From Berberis thunbergii (taxonomy: Eukaryota > Streptophyta > Magnoliopsida > Ranunculales > Berberidaceae): 64,000 nt of DNA. The position numbers and the translations under genes were made by a program. Below the pieces are notes generated by a model, which saw only the letters and a program-made list of their open reading frames with translations, ran no database searches and was not told the DNA's origin. Every line of letters starts with the position of its first letter. Within the stretch, counting starts at the first letter, position 1. The stretch covers positions 248,001 to 312,000 of the forward strand of contig QNQO01000592.1 of NCBI GenBank assembly GCA_003290165.1. The letters run 5' to 3'. Shown here piece by piece: positions 37,200-49,195 of this stretch.

Positions 37200-38880
37200 T
37201 GGAGGAGGAGAGTTGGGGTCAATTGTGGTGAACGGTGACTTCTGGTTTTGGGTTTGAGTTATTCTATGCGTCGAGGGAAAGGGCGAGGAAACCAGCGAGG
37301 TAAACGAGGTGGCGGGGGTGAACCGTTCACCCCCCTCGAGATGCGCGCGCGGAAAACATCTCGAGGGGGTGAACGGTTCACCCCCCGCCACCTCATTTAC
37401 CTCGCTGGTTTCCTCGCTCTTTCCCTCGACATTTAGAATTTCTGTTTGGGTTTTTGTGGAGTTCCATTTTGGTGACAACAAAGTTGGGTTATTATTAGCA
37501 TCCACTACTAGTTGTGAGAGCACTCGAAAGTTGACAGAGGATTAGCCCTTTAGTCCATCTTTATTTCCCTTTATTCTTTCCTTTGCTTAGAGTATCTCCA
37601 ACAACACTCAATCTATAGAGGGTGATTATACTCTAAAGTCTACAATTATGCTATGAAAATCTTGGTTGGATGATGTTTAAAAGGTCGTTTAGATTACTAA
37701 GGAATGTTATCAGGAACATCATTGATCTTAAAACCTTGAGGCTAAGTTGATGTCCAAAACGTGTAGTATTTCAGAGGTCGTTAAGATTCTTACAACTTTT
37801 TTTATCATTGACCGTTATTATCAATGTCGTCATATGATCTTACGAGAAAAAGTTGTTAGCTTGTTCCAATGAGAGTAGTGTTAGATCTCACGTAATCATA
37901 AGTTGACATGTGTCTTGTGATCTACAAGGGCACTATATCAGTCTCTTCCATTATCTCCATAATTTTGAGAATTTAAATTTCATTAATTCAATCATTTTGA
38001 TTTTGTTAATATTCTCATTCTCTCGCCTAGCTTTCTCCATCTTTCTTCTTCTTCTAAAAAAAAATCGTTGCTAGACAGTTATTCTGAGCCCAAACACTTT
38101 TTTAACTAGGTTTATATGCTACTCCAACTTCATTTGTTATGATTTAGGCTCTCACTGGAACTGGTAAAAATCTTGGATCTTTTTACAAGTCCAACTATAA
38201 CTAATTATTGTTTTTAATTCATTTTTCAACAAATTTCTTTTATTTATTTATGTCTAAATTTTGAGGTTATTTGTTATATATATTGCTACAACATCAAATA
38301 AAAAAATTCTCAATAATATTGCGCCTTCCTTGTACTAACCTCCTCCGATTTCTTTAAAGTGACCATCTAAAACACCAAGACATTTCATTTTCCTTTGAGA
38401 TGGAAATAGATGAGAACGTAAAGAAAAAGTAGAGAGATGTGAAGAATAAAAAATCGAAATATATCTAAAGCACCAAGACATTTCATTTTCCTTTAAGATG
38501 GAAATAGATGAAAAAGTAGAGAGATGTGAAGAATAACAAATCGATATATATATTTATCACTTTTAATTCTAGAAACATGTAGAATAAGTTGAGTGTACCA
38601 TAACAATTCTATGTATATTCAATTTGTAGGATTAGGATTGTTTTGGATTGTGTTGGCTAATGGAAGAATCAAAATGAATAATATATACAACATTGTGTTT
38701 TAAAAGTCTAGAAATCATGTACATTAAATTGAATGTAAGATAATAATTCTATATATCTTCAATCAATATGATTATGATTGTTTTGAATTGCATTAGCTAA
38801 TGGAATAATCAAAATAATTTTGCATTAATCATAGACCTCATCCCTTTTAATTCTTCATAAATAGGGGCGAACCCTGGAAT
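37105..38880. repeat. direct duplication, copy A (SOP1-like 5' end plus upstream)
   Basis: This segment (the first exon start of the SOP1-like gene and about 1.6 kb upstream) is similar to copy B, which is split over 39315-39545, 40486-40713 and 49229-50425. Shared strings include CTCTCACAA near the old promoter, CCAGAAGTCACC, CCATCTTTATTT, AAAATCTTGGTTGGA, TTATCAATGTC and TATCTTGTGATCTA. Copy A carries a foldback element at 37256-37444 and has two internal tandem duplications of about 100 bp (38366-38560 and 38570-38820). Copy A lacks the CACTA element, solo LTR and 0.94-kb insertion of copy B, so it serves as the empty site for all of them. Confidence 0.8.
37256..37444. mobile_element. foldback MITE copy 1, in the SOP1-like 5' region
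   Basis: A 189-bp near-perfect palindrome with a perfect 9-bp target duplication, TTTGGGTTT (37247-37255 and 37445-37453). Outer ends are GAGTTATTCTATGCGTCGAGG and, inverted, CAGAAATTCTAAATGTCGAGG. Each arm contains GGTGAACCGTTCACC, a palindrome inside the arm, so the element can fold at two levels. The matching position in copy B (near 39455-39470) has no insertion. The element ends 57 bp upstream of the chosen start codon, so it is in the leader or core promoter. The 9-bp duplication points to a MULE-type mover. Confidence 0.92.
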
Positions 38881-39261
38881 TTGTACTAGGGGGTTGGATG
38901 ATTACAAAAAGATGCAAATCTATTTTTATTTAAGTAAACTTCATCACACGAATAAATAAAATTTATTTGGGGGTTATATAGCATTTGGGTCCTGTAGTTT
39001 ATATCAGTTTTGAGTTTGGGTCCCAAATTTGTCCAACTTTGAGTATGGGTCCCAAGACCATGTTGACCATCAATGATTGTTACTTAAATAAAATAATTGT
39101 GAAATTTTAAAATATAATGTAACTATGTTAATGGATTCGCATTTCTGGACTCCAATCTTACGATTGCAATTTAATGAAAAAGAAAAGCAATAAAAAATCC
39201 CAATTCTTCTCCTCCTAGTTCTCCCCCAGTTTCTTTTCTTATTCCTCCTCTCCCTCCACAT
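38881..39261. other. spacer between duplicated copies
   Basis: Begins with AGGGGCGAACCC-like sequence resembling the start of the TIR element at 50431. It contains GGGTCC-rich phrases such as TTTGGGTCCCAA that occur in some MULE ends. No gene was recognised; the ends are too decayed to call. Confidence 0.35.
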
Positions 39262-39545
39262 TCATGCACCGAATATACCGCTAGCAGAGCCACCCCAACA
39301 ACCACCACCTCCAATCGCCTTGTAGGGGCGGTGGTCAGGTGGTGGAGGAGGGAGGGAGACGTAGCTTGGGTGTTGGAGTGGTGGTGGTGGAAGGCTGCGC
39401 AAGGTTCCATTAGAGGAAAGATTTGGGGTCAATTGTGGTGATCGGTGGTGACTTCTGGTATTGGTTTTGTGAAGGGAGTTTGATTTGAAGTCTAAAGTTG
39501 GGTTTTTAATAAAATCCATTATTATTTGTGAGAGCACTCGAAGTC
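39262..39545 (-). pseudogene. partial duplicate of the SOP1-like 5' end
   Basis: The minus strand starts MLSQIIMDFIKNPTLD, like the upstream open frame of the main gene (MLSQLVVDANNNPTLL). It then reads CCAGAAGTCACC and a start region MEPCAAFHHHH that matches MEPRSPFHHHH of the SOP1-like protein. It continues into a Pro-rich segment and diverges near 39315, where the frame also slips. It lacks the foldback element of the main copy. It covers only the leader and the first few dozen codons, so it cannot make the protein. Confidence 0.8.
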
Positions 39546-40485
39546 CTGCTATAACAAAAATGGTTTTTCAAGACATTACAAGAATGTTATGAAAGAGGTA
39601 ATATAGCATTTAGTGCAAGTCATAGTAGCCTTCCCATGTTATCTTTTTGACATAGCACTATGAAAATGTTATCCCAACATAGCATTTGTGATATGTCATG
39701 GTTGTATTATCTATCACATATACATAAATGTTATTGATTGTATTATCTATTACATGTACATAAATGTTATCATATTTGTTAGCATTTGTGAATGTCATGG
39801 TTATATTATCTGTAACATGTACGTAAATGTTATCAATTGTTTGTTTTAACATTTCAAATGTGTTATCATGAATGACCTTTAAAATGCTATCATGTAATAG
39901 AGATTCAATATATATAATTAAGAAATTAAAAAAAATAAGATAAATATGGCAAAATTGAAATATTTTCAACAAAATTATTTCTATTAACATACTGGGACAT
40001 GTACACCATCGTACTACTCTCATAGATTCATCAATACATACAAAACTCAACATTTAATGGTCCACACAGTGATAATTCAATTTTCTTTGGTGACACTTGC
40101 AACACATGCACGTAGCTGTAGCAGCCCCCTTCCCCTTCTGATATAAAATACACGCAACTTGATAGATAAAATTCAAGTGAATGCACATCAAATCTAACTT
40201 GAGAATTTAACGCCCTTTAACACCACGAATGAAAACCTATCATCTTTACTTTGCTGGAAAACAAATCATCTGCAATCCCTGCTCGAGTTTGGAAAGTAGG
40301 AAACTCGAGCAGGATCTTGCCCTGAGAGAGCTTTCCAACGTTGCACAACATAAGATAAGTGTACTCAAATCTATTATTATTTCTTTGATAGTCAAGTAGA
40401 TTATAATAATCAATTAACATAGACAGTAAATGTTAGTAATGAGTTTCATACCACTAAAAAGCATGAAGGAGGATTTTTTCTCTAA
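39546..40485. mobile_element. insertion in duplication copy B, possible CACTA end fragment
   Basis: Absent from copy A. It starts GCTATAACAAAAATGG, similar to a CACTA terminus with the first bases changed, and is followed by repeated AACATTTATGTACATGTAATAGATAATA-like units on the minus strand (39660-39860), as in subterminal repeats. No matching right terminus was found, so it is probably truncated. It also contains a 13-bp perfect hairpin at 40278-40313. Confidence 0.45.
40278..40313. repeat. perfect 13-bp hairpin
   Basis: CCTGCTCGAGTTT and AAACTCGAGCAGG face each other across a 10-bp loop. The stem is perfect although the surroundings are decayed. No flanking T run suggests an RNA terminator. 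Function unknown. Confidence 0.8.
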
Positions 40486-40732
40486 CATAAAGAGCGCCCC
40501 CTTTTCATCCATCTTTATTTCTCTTTATTCTATGTTTATTTATTTTTCTTCAAGCATCTCCAATAGGCGGCAATAGAACTCAATCTGAATAGGGTCATGA
40601 TACTTTTAAAGCCATCATACCATAGTACAACCAAAATCTTGGTTGGAGAATCTCTTAGAGGTTGTCTAAATTACTAAGAAACATTATTAAGAACATCAAT
40701 GATCTTAAGGCCTCACTACACCAAAAATACCC

Positions 40733-41085
40733 ATTAGCAACGGTTTTAAACCGTGGGGATAACCCATTGTCACGGCTTAGAGCCGTGGGCCTTAAAGGCG
40801 TCGCTAAATCCTCAGTAACGGCTAAAACCGTGGCAAAAATATTAGCAACGATTTTATCTCGATGACGGTTGATGATTTAGCCACGGTATAAACCGTTGCA
40901 ACAATCTTAGCCACGGTTCTAAGTCGTGGCCAAGAGTAGCAACGGCTTAAAACCGTTGCAAGGTATGGCCACGGTTCTAAACCATTGCAATAGCTTTAGC
41001 AACGGTTTTAAGTCGTGGCCAGTACTAGCCACGGTTATAAGCCGTGGCAAGGTAGCCATGGTTTTTAGCCGTTGCAAATTTTTTT
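40733..41085. repeat. left CACTA subterminal repeats
   Basis: About fifteen copies in both orientations of a motif near GCCACGGTTTTAAGCCGTTGC, spaced 15-30 bp apart. Each motif is itself close to palindromic. They match those at 48928-49190. Confidence 0.9.
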
Positions 41086-41297
41086 TTTTTTTTTTTGCTA
41101 TCAAATGATTTTTTATTACATCTTATAAGTTTTATTTCTAGAAAAAAAAATTTTAATGTGTCAAACTTAAACATTTCCATGAATGGAGGCAAAGTAATGT
41201 AATTAATAAGATAATGTATTACATTAAGTCACAAAATCTATCAAATAATATCTCAAATACAAAGAAAGTGGAACAACATCATTGGTTCTCTACTCTT

Positions 41298-41445
41298 GAA
41301 GTTTGCATAGCTCATTGAAAGCTTCAAATATGTCAATGTTAGACTGGTGAATGGTGCACACTACAGTTCGTCATGTGTCCACTGTGTTTCTCACTGTTTT
41401 CATCACAATTGTTGCTGCTCTAGCGTCAAATCCAGAGGTTGGATG
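41298..41445 (-). pseudogene. PDR/ABCG transporter fragment inside CACTA
   Basis: The minus strand reads HPTSGFDARAATIVMKTVRN, then TVDT, a stop, RTVVCTIHQ and IDIFEAFNEL. This matches the part of plant PDR-type ABCG transporters after the Walker B motif (normally DEPTSGLDARAA) through the H-loop (CTIHQ). Walker B itself is disrupted and a Gly is replaced by a stop. Only about 50 codons remain. Confidence 0.8.
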
Positions 41446-43429
41446 AACCAAGAGTACCCATCCCAACTGAGCCACATCTCTTCCCACACACCAATCTGCA
41501 TGTTAGCTCACTATAGTGTGTAAGCAAGGAAAAGATGTTAACAACTGCAGCCGCCTTTTGTTTCTCCACATCTCTTGCCTCACATGACTCCTCAGCATCC
41601 AATCCTACAAGAATCAAGTCATGACGAAACAAAATTAGTTACTCGAATTGCAAATGAACAGGCAACTGAGCCACAAACATGTGACATCTAGTAAGCTTCT
41701 TCTGATCGAACAAATACCATGAACATCTAAGTCCCAAACTTAGATGTAATACATATTTTAAATGAACAAATACCATGAACATCTAAGTTCATACATCTAG
41801 TAAGCTTTATTTGTTCCAGTTGTAACTTCTTACCTCTCCAGTCACCTCACCCTGCAAGATCCTTCTCTGTCCTTCTAACAATGCAACAATGATATGTAAT
41901 AGTTTCATGATAAACCTAGGCTCAGTCTAGCATACACGAAGTTAAAATTAAGCTTGAGAAGCTTGATAGTTCTGACCTCAATGATCCAAACCATCACCAG
42001 GCTAGCTCATACAACATAATTTCTTGTAATAAATTTGATACAACACTACAACATACTAATAGGTATTTACTTTATTAAGATTTGGGATATGAATGTGGGT
42101 AAGAACAAAAGAGAGAAATGGCAAGGTTTATATACATATGAAACTATTATTGGACTTGTTAGCTACCGTGTTGAAAGATATACATGTCCGGGGAATCAAT
42201 ACATGCAGGTACCCCAACTAAACATCTCAACCATTCAGGAATTACAGTTATTCCTAAAAATCACTCATTTCTAGTATCATCCATAATCCATCTTATCTGA
42301 TTTGGTTTCCTTATCCTCCGTTAATCATTAAATATTTTATGCCAGGCCACTTCTGCGGCAGCATAATTTTCTGAGTTCCAAAAAGTGAACATCAATTTTG
42401 TCCCTTTCCTATAGACCTTTCTCGTCACACTGATATCAAAAGCCACTCCCAAACCAATATATGGCCTTTCTAAGATGAGGGACGAGTAACTTCTTTTCCA
42501 GTTTCTTTATTTTTCTCTTTCTTTTAAGTAAGGTTTTCAAATTATGCTTTGAAGTTTGATCTTATCGTGGTTTCAATTATCTGCAGAAACATTTATAAAT
42601 AATGGAAAACATATAAAAGAAGAATAATTTACAATATGAAGCTTAAAAACACAGCTTCTGCATCCAAAAGCTAGTTATCTACTGATAGACAATGTAAAAA
42701 TACACAACCTAGATATTTCTATAGCATCATATTTGATGTGCCATGTACAATACTGATGTTAGGCCATGTAATGAATGATTAGCAACACTTGTCATTAAGA
42801 GGCATCTAATATCTTGGATACCAGAACATACCCTTGATGCCTTCAGGGTCAGGCTCAGATTTTTGTAGAAGTCCACAACTGCATTAGCAAAGAACGAGAA
42901 CTGAAACTCAAAACCTATGCATTTACAATACAGTAGTATAACATACACTTTAGCATAACAACAACCACTAATTGACAGCTACTTAAGGGGAAAACTGTGG
43001 CCTACATATCCCTAGATAGAAAGCACTAGATCGGTAAATCCTATTTGCAAAGGTTGTAGTTGAGCAGAAAGTATGGGTAGTCACATTATTTAAATGCAAG
43101 CTGCAAAACTCAGAATTTTTCACCATTCAACACAGGAATGTAGAGAAGTATACCATGTGTGCCGGTTAATTATATGAATTCTCCTGTAACATGCAAACAC
43201 GAGATTTAACATCCATAGTTACATACCTTGACTATCAGAAAACAGTGTTATATTGCCAATTCTCTTGCTCCTCTTTCTTCATTGCCCTTGCCACATATAA
43301 AGCCTTTGATCCTACACAAGAAATAAACAACATTTAATATGACAAATAGAACCACATTTCATTAATCACAGAAAATGATACTACACTTCTAAAAGAAAAT
43401 TACTATTAAGGTAAGTCATTCTCACTTCT

Positions 43430-43695
43430 GTGAAAGTTGATGATGGCACTGCGCATGAAGTTTGGTCATACTGTAACCAGCCTTCCCATGCCTATGGCTC
43501 TCAATTAAGTACCCATCAGCCTGAAGAGTCCGAAATTAGCAAAACGAGTATACAACTCATCAATTTTAGAAATTAGGAAACTCAACTTCACAAGAAATAA
43601 TAACATTCACTTACCTTAGTGCAGGTTAAACTCTTCTTACTGCCAAATGAATTTTTGGCTGCTGCCTCAAAACCAAAAAAATAGACCCTGCGAAA
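43430..43695 (-). other. unrecognised exon-like pieces inside CACTA
   Basis: Two protein-like stretches on the minus strand, RVYFFGFEAAAKNSFGSKK (about 43625-43690) and ADGYLIESHRHGKAGYSMTK (about 43440-43520), have possible splice signals around them. I do not recognise the source gene. They lie between the ABCG and cyclophilin pieces and share their orientation. Confidence 0.35.
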
Positions 43696-43932
43696 TGCAT
43701 GAATAACATATGTCAAACTCACAAGTCACAACACATCTGAACTGTATACACAATACATGCAAACTTGTGAATGTGAAGGACTTAATGGACATGCTCTCTA
43801 TAGAATAAAGAGTCACTGGCAGCAGTAGTACCTGGCAGTCAATTAAGAGAAGCAGTTAGCTTAACGATGTTCACACCATACTGACGTTCATCTAATATTT
43901 AAATGGAAATAGTAAAGTAGCAGTTAGCTCAA

Positions 43933-44378
43933 TCAACCATCCACCGGCAGCTCGCCACAGTTGACAATCCTGCATGGTAACTTGGGAATATCTGCTCTGC
44001 TTGTTTCTTGGGATTCAAGCTTCCGAACAACATCCATGCCATCGATGACATGTCCAAACACAACATGGCGTTTGTCCAACCTTGGAGTCTGTCTCACATG
44101 CATTAAGAATACAAATCAATATATGAAAAACCTAAATCATTTGAAAAAGAAAACTGAGAAAGGAATTATTCAAAACTTTCTTTTTAAACAAGTTCACAGA
44201 AAGACACTAAGAAATACAATCTATAATGTTCCTGAAGGTCAGTTTCTGTAAGGTGAAATTGAAACTTTGATTGTGAATTAACTTCAACTCACTTTTACTG
44301 TGCAAATGAAGAACTGGCTCCCATTAGTATTAGGACCTGCATTAGCCATGCTCAACACTCCAGGTCCAACATGCGTTA
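43933..44378 (-). pseudogene. cyclophilin (CYP20-3/ROC4-like) C-terminal fragment inside CACTA
   Basis: Two exons, 44378-44293 and 44088-43933, join in phase 0 with GT-AG borders. They read [28 protein letters not shown], then DKRHVVFGHVIDGMDVVRKL, ESQETS and CRIVNCGELPVDG followed by the natural stop. This is the C-terminal half of a cyclophilin peptidyl-prolyl isomerase; FFICTVKT, LESQET and CGELP are most like the plastid stromal CYP20-3 group. The N-terminal half with the catalytic Arg region is missing. The captured exons themselves contain no stop. Confidence 0.85.
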
Positions 44379-44607
44379 CTGCAAATATTGATAACAAGAT
44401 TGTGATATAAGCAAGTAATACGTGTATCTAGACACCTGAACTTTCATATTAAAAAAAATGCAGCGTATGATATGATTCTATTCCACAGTCAACAAGAAAT
44501 TTTGTTACCATATCTAGTGAAAACTATGAAGAGAATTAGGTATCCTGAAGAACATTCAAAACTTAAACTGGGAACTAACAACTGATTGTTGATGATTGTA
44601 AGCTCAC

Positions 44608-45597
44608 CTTCAAAAACAGGTTTTAGACTACCTACTCTTGCTTGCCATTTATCATTATCTACAGCCCATCTAAACCCCTGCAAAAGTTTTACATTATATT
44701 CAGTTTTTTTTTTTTCGTAAACTTCCCGAGTGTGATAAATAATAGATGTTAGCATGTCAAAATAAAAGTCAGAGCAGTGTAGTTACAAGTACCTGAACAC
44801 CAATTATTGAGACAACTACTGCATACCGGGTATCCAAGGCAGTAGCAAACCATGCATGCATTCCTACAATACAGAACTACTATGATTGCTACACGCTACT
44901 GCAAATGACAACTTAAACTACAATTGGTTAAAAACTTTCATTTTGCTAACCTCCCGGTGATTCACCAGTAATTCCAATCTTAGAAGGATCAATATCTTCT
45001 CTTTGAGTGAGATAATCAGCTAACTTTATCAAGTCCCACACCTGCCATAGTTCTGCTTTAGTTTGTCATTTTCCATAACAATAAGTAATTAACTGTGGTG
45101 ATTTCACGTAAAATTCACTTAGAAAAGATGTTATACGAACAAAGTAATAAGCGTCGAGAATATCAATTATTTATTTGGAAGGTACGTCTTATCAAATTAT
45201 AAGTAGTAGTTGTACTAGTGCAAAACTAAATTGAAATTGGCTCTACCGTGTCAAAGATAAAGGGCATTATGTCACCATCCTTCTATGATTTCACGAGTGC
45301 CTGCATTCAGACAATAAAGGTGGATTGAAAAACCAATATTAATCAAACTTTATTATTTATTTAATTACAAATTCCATTCTGAATGCAATAAAGCTTCTTC
45401 TGATCGAACAAATACCATGAACATCGTAATAATCCATATTTTCTAGTTGTGAAGAAATAAATTTTTCTAAACAAAAACAACATGCAGAAGGCAATAGGGT
45501 ACATACATCCGTATATGTTGTTTTATCTTTAGCTCATTCCCCATGGTAGTGTGAATCAATGGCGACGTCACTATATCCCCTCGAGGCATAGGCCTAA
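44608..45597 (-). pseudogene. alpha/beta-hydrolase fragment inside CACTA
   Basis: Five exon pieces in order on the minus strand: near 45597-45508 VAIDSHYHGE, a stop, AKDKTTYTD; near 45303-45247 ALVKS, a stop, KDGDIMPFIFDTV; 45041-44951 WDLIKLADYLTQREDIDPSK and IGITGESPGG; 44863-44793 MHAWFATALDTRYAVVVSII; 44677-44608 GFRWAVDNDKWQARVGSLKP. The family is the plant acylaminoacyl-peptidase-like hydrolases (At5g25770 type). GESPG is the nucleophile elbow, normally GxSxG. Two stops, at Arg and Trp positions, and loss of both ends show it is non-functional. Intron-exon order is kept, so it was captured as genomic DNA. Confidence 0.85.
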
Positions 45598-46217
45598 AAT
45601 AACTTTGAAATCAGTAGATCATGTCATGATTCATGCCATTCAAAAGGAAAGCTACATAAACAAATGATTTGACTACATACAGATTCAAACTAGCTTATAT
45701 GAAAGTAACTTAAATAAACATTGCAGATACTAAAAGTAAGCCAACAACACAAGTAGCACAAAGTGCAAGGGCAACATATTAGAGAATGGTTATGACATGC
45801 AGCTGCTCGTCTTCATTTGTTCATGGTTATGCTCAAAAATAACAAAAGAAAACTAGCTCATATGATATCTATTTAAAGATAACAAAAGAAAAGATGTTTA
45901 CACTATAAGTACAAAAAAATAAAATAAAGAACAGATTCAAACTAGCTTATATGATCTCTATTTAAACATAATTTTTTAGCTTATATGACATAACAAGAAT
46001 TATTGATTGCTTTATTTGCTTCCTTGCATAAAATTTAAAAGAAAAGGAACCAAAGAAACAAGAAGCTAGTAAGAGCTGCTTGCTACAGCAAGCAAGCTGA
46101 TCAAGTTAGACTACCATGTTTAATTACATGAATAGAAAATTAAGTAGCATCATAATTAGTAGAAAATTAATAAAGGAGAAGATGATCATAAATGATGGAA
46201 AATTATGTTCTCCTAGA

Positions 46218-46485
46218 TCAATTTATTGGGTTACCATAGGGAGGTGCAGCAGCTCCTCCAAGCAATCCACCACCAGAGGCTGCAGCATAGACATCAGATG
46301 GATCAATAACTGGAGATGAAGAAGAAGGCGCATTTCTTCCATTGACATTGACACCACCATTACCACCTCCTCCCAAATGCAAATCGGATATATTTGGAAA
46401 CCCTTCTCTCCCTTCAATCCCTTGATCATAAAGAAAACCTTTAAACACATGCCCACCAATCTTCACTACTGCTTGGTATCCATAA
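46218..46485 (-). pseudogene. SHI-related (SRS/LRP1) C-terminal exon inside CACTA
   Basis: The minus strand reads YQAVVKIGGHVFKGFLYDQG, then GFPNISDLHLGGGG, a Ser-rich stretch and VIDPSDVYAAASGGG, ending PPYGNPIN and a stop. VKIGGHVFKGFLYDQG is the IGGH motif of the SHI-related zinc-finger transcription factors that regulate auxin biosynthesis and organ development. The RING-like zinc finger that lies N-terminal in the family is absent. The reading frame is open, so the piece may be a recent capture. Confidence 0.85.
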
Positions 46486-47992
46486 AATCACAAAAGAGAG
46501 AAAGCCATTCAACATGTATATACATATGAAAAAATATGAACAAGAGAATATAGTACATCCCATTGTTCAACTTGTCCTGATCCATAGATCATAACAAGAA
46601 AATCCATTAAAACTTCTTTCATGTATACATTTATAACAAGAGAAACCCATTTCAACTTCTATTGATATACAAGACTTGCATCAAAAGAGAAATCTATTTC
46701 AACTTCTTCTGACCCTATAAGACTACATCAAAAGAGAAACCCATTTCAACTTCTTGTGACCTACAGTACTAATTTGGATTTTTCATGTATAAGATGTGAA
46801 CAACAATAGAAAACACTCATTTGAACTTCTTTCAATAAAAAAGAGAGATACCCATTGATCTACAAGATCATAGGAGAGATACCCACTGAAATTTTTTTTG
46901 AATTTGATAAAATCACAAATAAAAAATAAAAAAACACCATTTGAAGTGTTTTGATCTATGAAATCACAACCAATAAAGAGCTAGAGAAGAGTTCTGGAAC
47001 ATACCTTCCATGACTAATGTGATTGTCGTTTGCAAGGATCTTAGAGCTGGAAGCAGAGTTCTGGAACTTTGCATAATGGATTGCCCGTGAGCCTTACAAA
47101 GTTTTGCAACATAAACAAGTTCATTACCACTTTAACACTCAAATGGTAAACAATATTTACTAGTAGTGTCCAAACTAACTAAAATCATAGAAAACTTTGC
47201 CAACAAACAAACCTGGCACCAAAGAAGAATGAACTCCAAATGCGGGCAGCTATCCAGAAGGTCAGCGAACACCTCTATGAGCCTTTGCAAATATGTTAAG
47301 GGCACTGATGAAGCAACAACGGTATATCAGCAGGAACCACAGAAATAATGCATTTTTTAATCAGGGAATCTTCATTCAGACGAAGGCTGAGCACCAATGC
47401 CCTCTGATATTGATTCTCACCAAGCTCAAGTGCCATTTTTTTATTTGAAAGAGGCAAAGACATTTATTCAGGAAAAAGAGTATACATCATGGCAATAGAA
47501 ACACACAAAAGGGAAATGCTAATCTCTAAATAATTTTATCCATAGGTCAATAAAATAAAAGCAGATATTGGAATCCCACATAGGAATAATCTGACTCTTC
47601 CTACTCAACAAGAATGCCAATCGGGAAACCATGCAACCATCCGATGACATAAAACTTTGTCAAGAGAACAGTAGATAAACAGGAAACGTAATGCATGCAA
47701 TCTTTTATAGCCAATTTATTAGAAGAACTACAAGCATTCTACATTACAAGTTTCAACAAATGACTCTAACTAGGATGTATAACTCCTACAACCACAGATC
47801 ACTAGTCTCCTTTATTAAGAAGTAAAAAATGAACAAAATCTGAAATATATCACAGAATGTTTTACACGTTGATGAGAACAATATGGTATAAAGAACGTAT
47901 GTATAAGAACACAACACAACACATGGCCGACTTGGCATGCAGATGTATAAGAACGTTTGCATGATAATAAGAAGATACTCACATGGAAAGCA

Positions 47993-48080
47993 ATATCATT
48001 GATAAGCATCCCTCCTGCAGAAATGGTGCTAACAAACTCCTTCTGCAGCTTTAACTAGGAACCATCCACTCTTGCAAGCA
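47993..48080 (-). pseudogene. aldehyde dehydrogenase (ALDH3-like) fragment inside CACTA
   Basis: The minus strand reads FVSTISAGGMLINDIAFH up to a donor-like GTGAGT. This matches the C-terminal SAGGxxINDxxxH stretch of family 3 aldehyde dehydrogenases. Only about 25 codons are recognisable and a stop lies a few codons upstream, so confidence rests on one conserved block. Confidence 0.6.
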
Positions 48081-48679
48081 TTCTACCAGTGCAAAAAAAG
48101 AACAACATCATGTCATATTACTTTAATGCAGTGGTCTCATAAATGGGTTAAAAGAACACAAGGAAGCCCCCAACAAAACCATGAAGGTGTTAAGAAAAAG
48201 GGTCTAGCTTAATCTTCATGAAAATAAATAAATAAACAAAAAGTCAGGTTGACATGGAGTGAGTTAAGGTGTTTCATTAAGCATTAGTAGTTGAAATTTG
48301 CAAAAAGGGGGTATGCAATTTATTGTAACCCTAAACTTATTTGAAAGAGACTCACATGCTTTTGCAATACTTAGTAAAGATTCAAAGAGTAAAACACATA
48401 ATAAAAAAATAAAAAAAAATAAAAAAACTTGCAATGGCAATTCAATATACCATCAAACTTCTACCACCAGTTCATTTGCACCCTAGAAACAAGCTATGTA
48501 TGCGCATTATGTGTATATCCCCAAAAGACTCAAAAATGAAGAAGAACCCCAAAAGTAGATCTCCCATTATGTGTAAATTCAACAGCAAATGGCCATAAAT
48601 GAAAATGGAACCCTAAAATGAAAATGGAAGGAGGCGAAACCAAACCGTGCAATTTTCAAGCTCTCTCCGACTCTGATAT

Positions 48680-48800
48680 TCAAGCTCCTCGATCTCTCCT
48701 CTGCTCCAAACCTCGATCTCTCCTCTGCGCCAAAGCTCGATCTCTCTCTATGCCAAACCTTGATCTCTCCTCTGCTCCTCAATCTCTCCTCTGCGCCAAT
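48680..48800. repeat. 25-bp tandem repeats of CTCGATCTCTCCTCTGC type
   Basis: Five or six imperfect copies of CTCGATCTCTCCTCTGCKCC, some with an extra AAAC, lie near the right end of the CACTA element. Open frames on both strands (RSRFGAEE-type and PRSLLCSK-type repeats) come from this repeat. As CT-rich DNA on the plus strand it resembles a plant leader. Confidence 0.8.
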
Positions 48801-48927
48801 TTGTTTCGCAATAGGTCGAAAATCGAAAATCAAGTTCGCAATGACCGCGCAAACCTTTTATTTTCCCCAATTTTTTCGCCAAAAGCGCGAAACTCCTCCC
48901 AACACACGCGCACGTGCAAACCACACT

Positions 48928-49195
48928 TTTTTAGCAACGGTTTTTGGTCGTTGCCCATTATAGCCACGATTTTTTGCCGTAGCAAATGAACCCACGGTTT
49001 TAGGCCGTTGCCCACTATAGACACGGTTTTAGGCCGTTGCTAATTATAGCCACGGTTTTTTGTCGTGGCCAATAAAGCAATGGTTTTGAGCCGTAGCCAA
49101 TTTTTTTTTACCCACGGTTTTAAGCCGTTGGTCATTATAGCTACGGGTTTTTGCCGTAGCAAACAAACCAACGGTTTAAAACCGTGGCCATCTCA
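48928..49195. repeat. right CACTA subterminal repeats
   Basis: About ten copies of TAGCCACGGTTTTTTGCCGTTGC-like motifs in both orientations, matching the left set at 40733-41085. Confidence 0.9.

Noticed and set aside
37200..37523. Use of the upstream ATG at 37523 as the SOP1-like start
   Set aside because: The added 108 residues would be mostly translated transposon, and the MEPRSPFHHHH start at 37199 resembles the expected N-terminus; kept as a possibility only in the findings.
43933..44378. A functional cyclophilin gene
   Set aside because: Only two C-terminal exons are present and the upstream sequence is hydrolase-derived.
46218..46485. A functional SRS gene
   Set aside because: Only the last exon with the IGGH motif is present, without the zinc-finger part, inside a transposon.
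48579..48989. Open frames on both strands near the right CACTA end
   Set aside because: They arise from 25-bp tandem repeats and have repeat-like composition.
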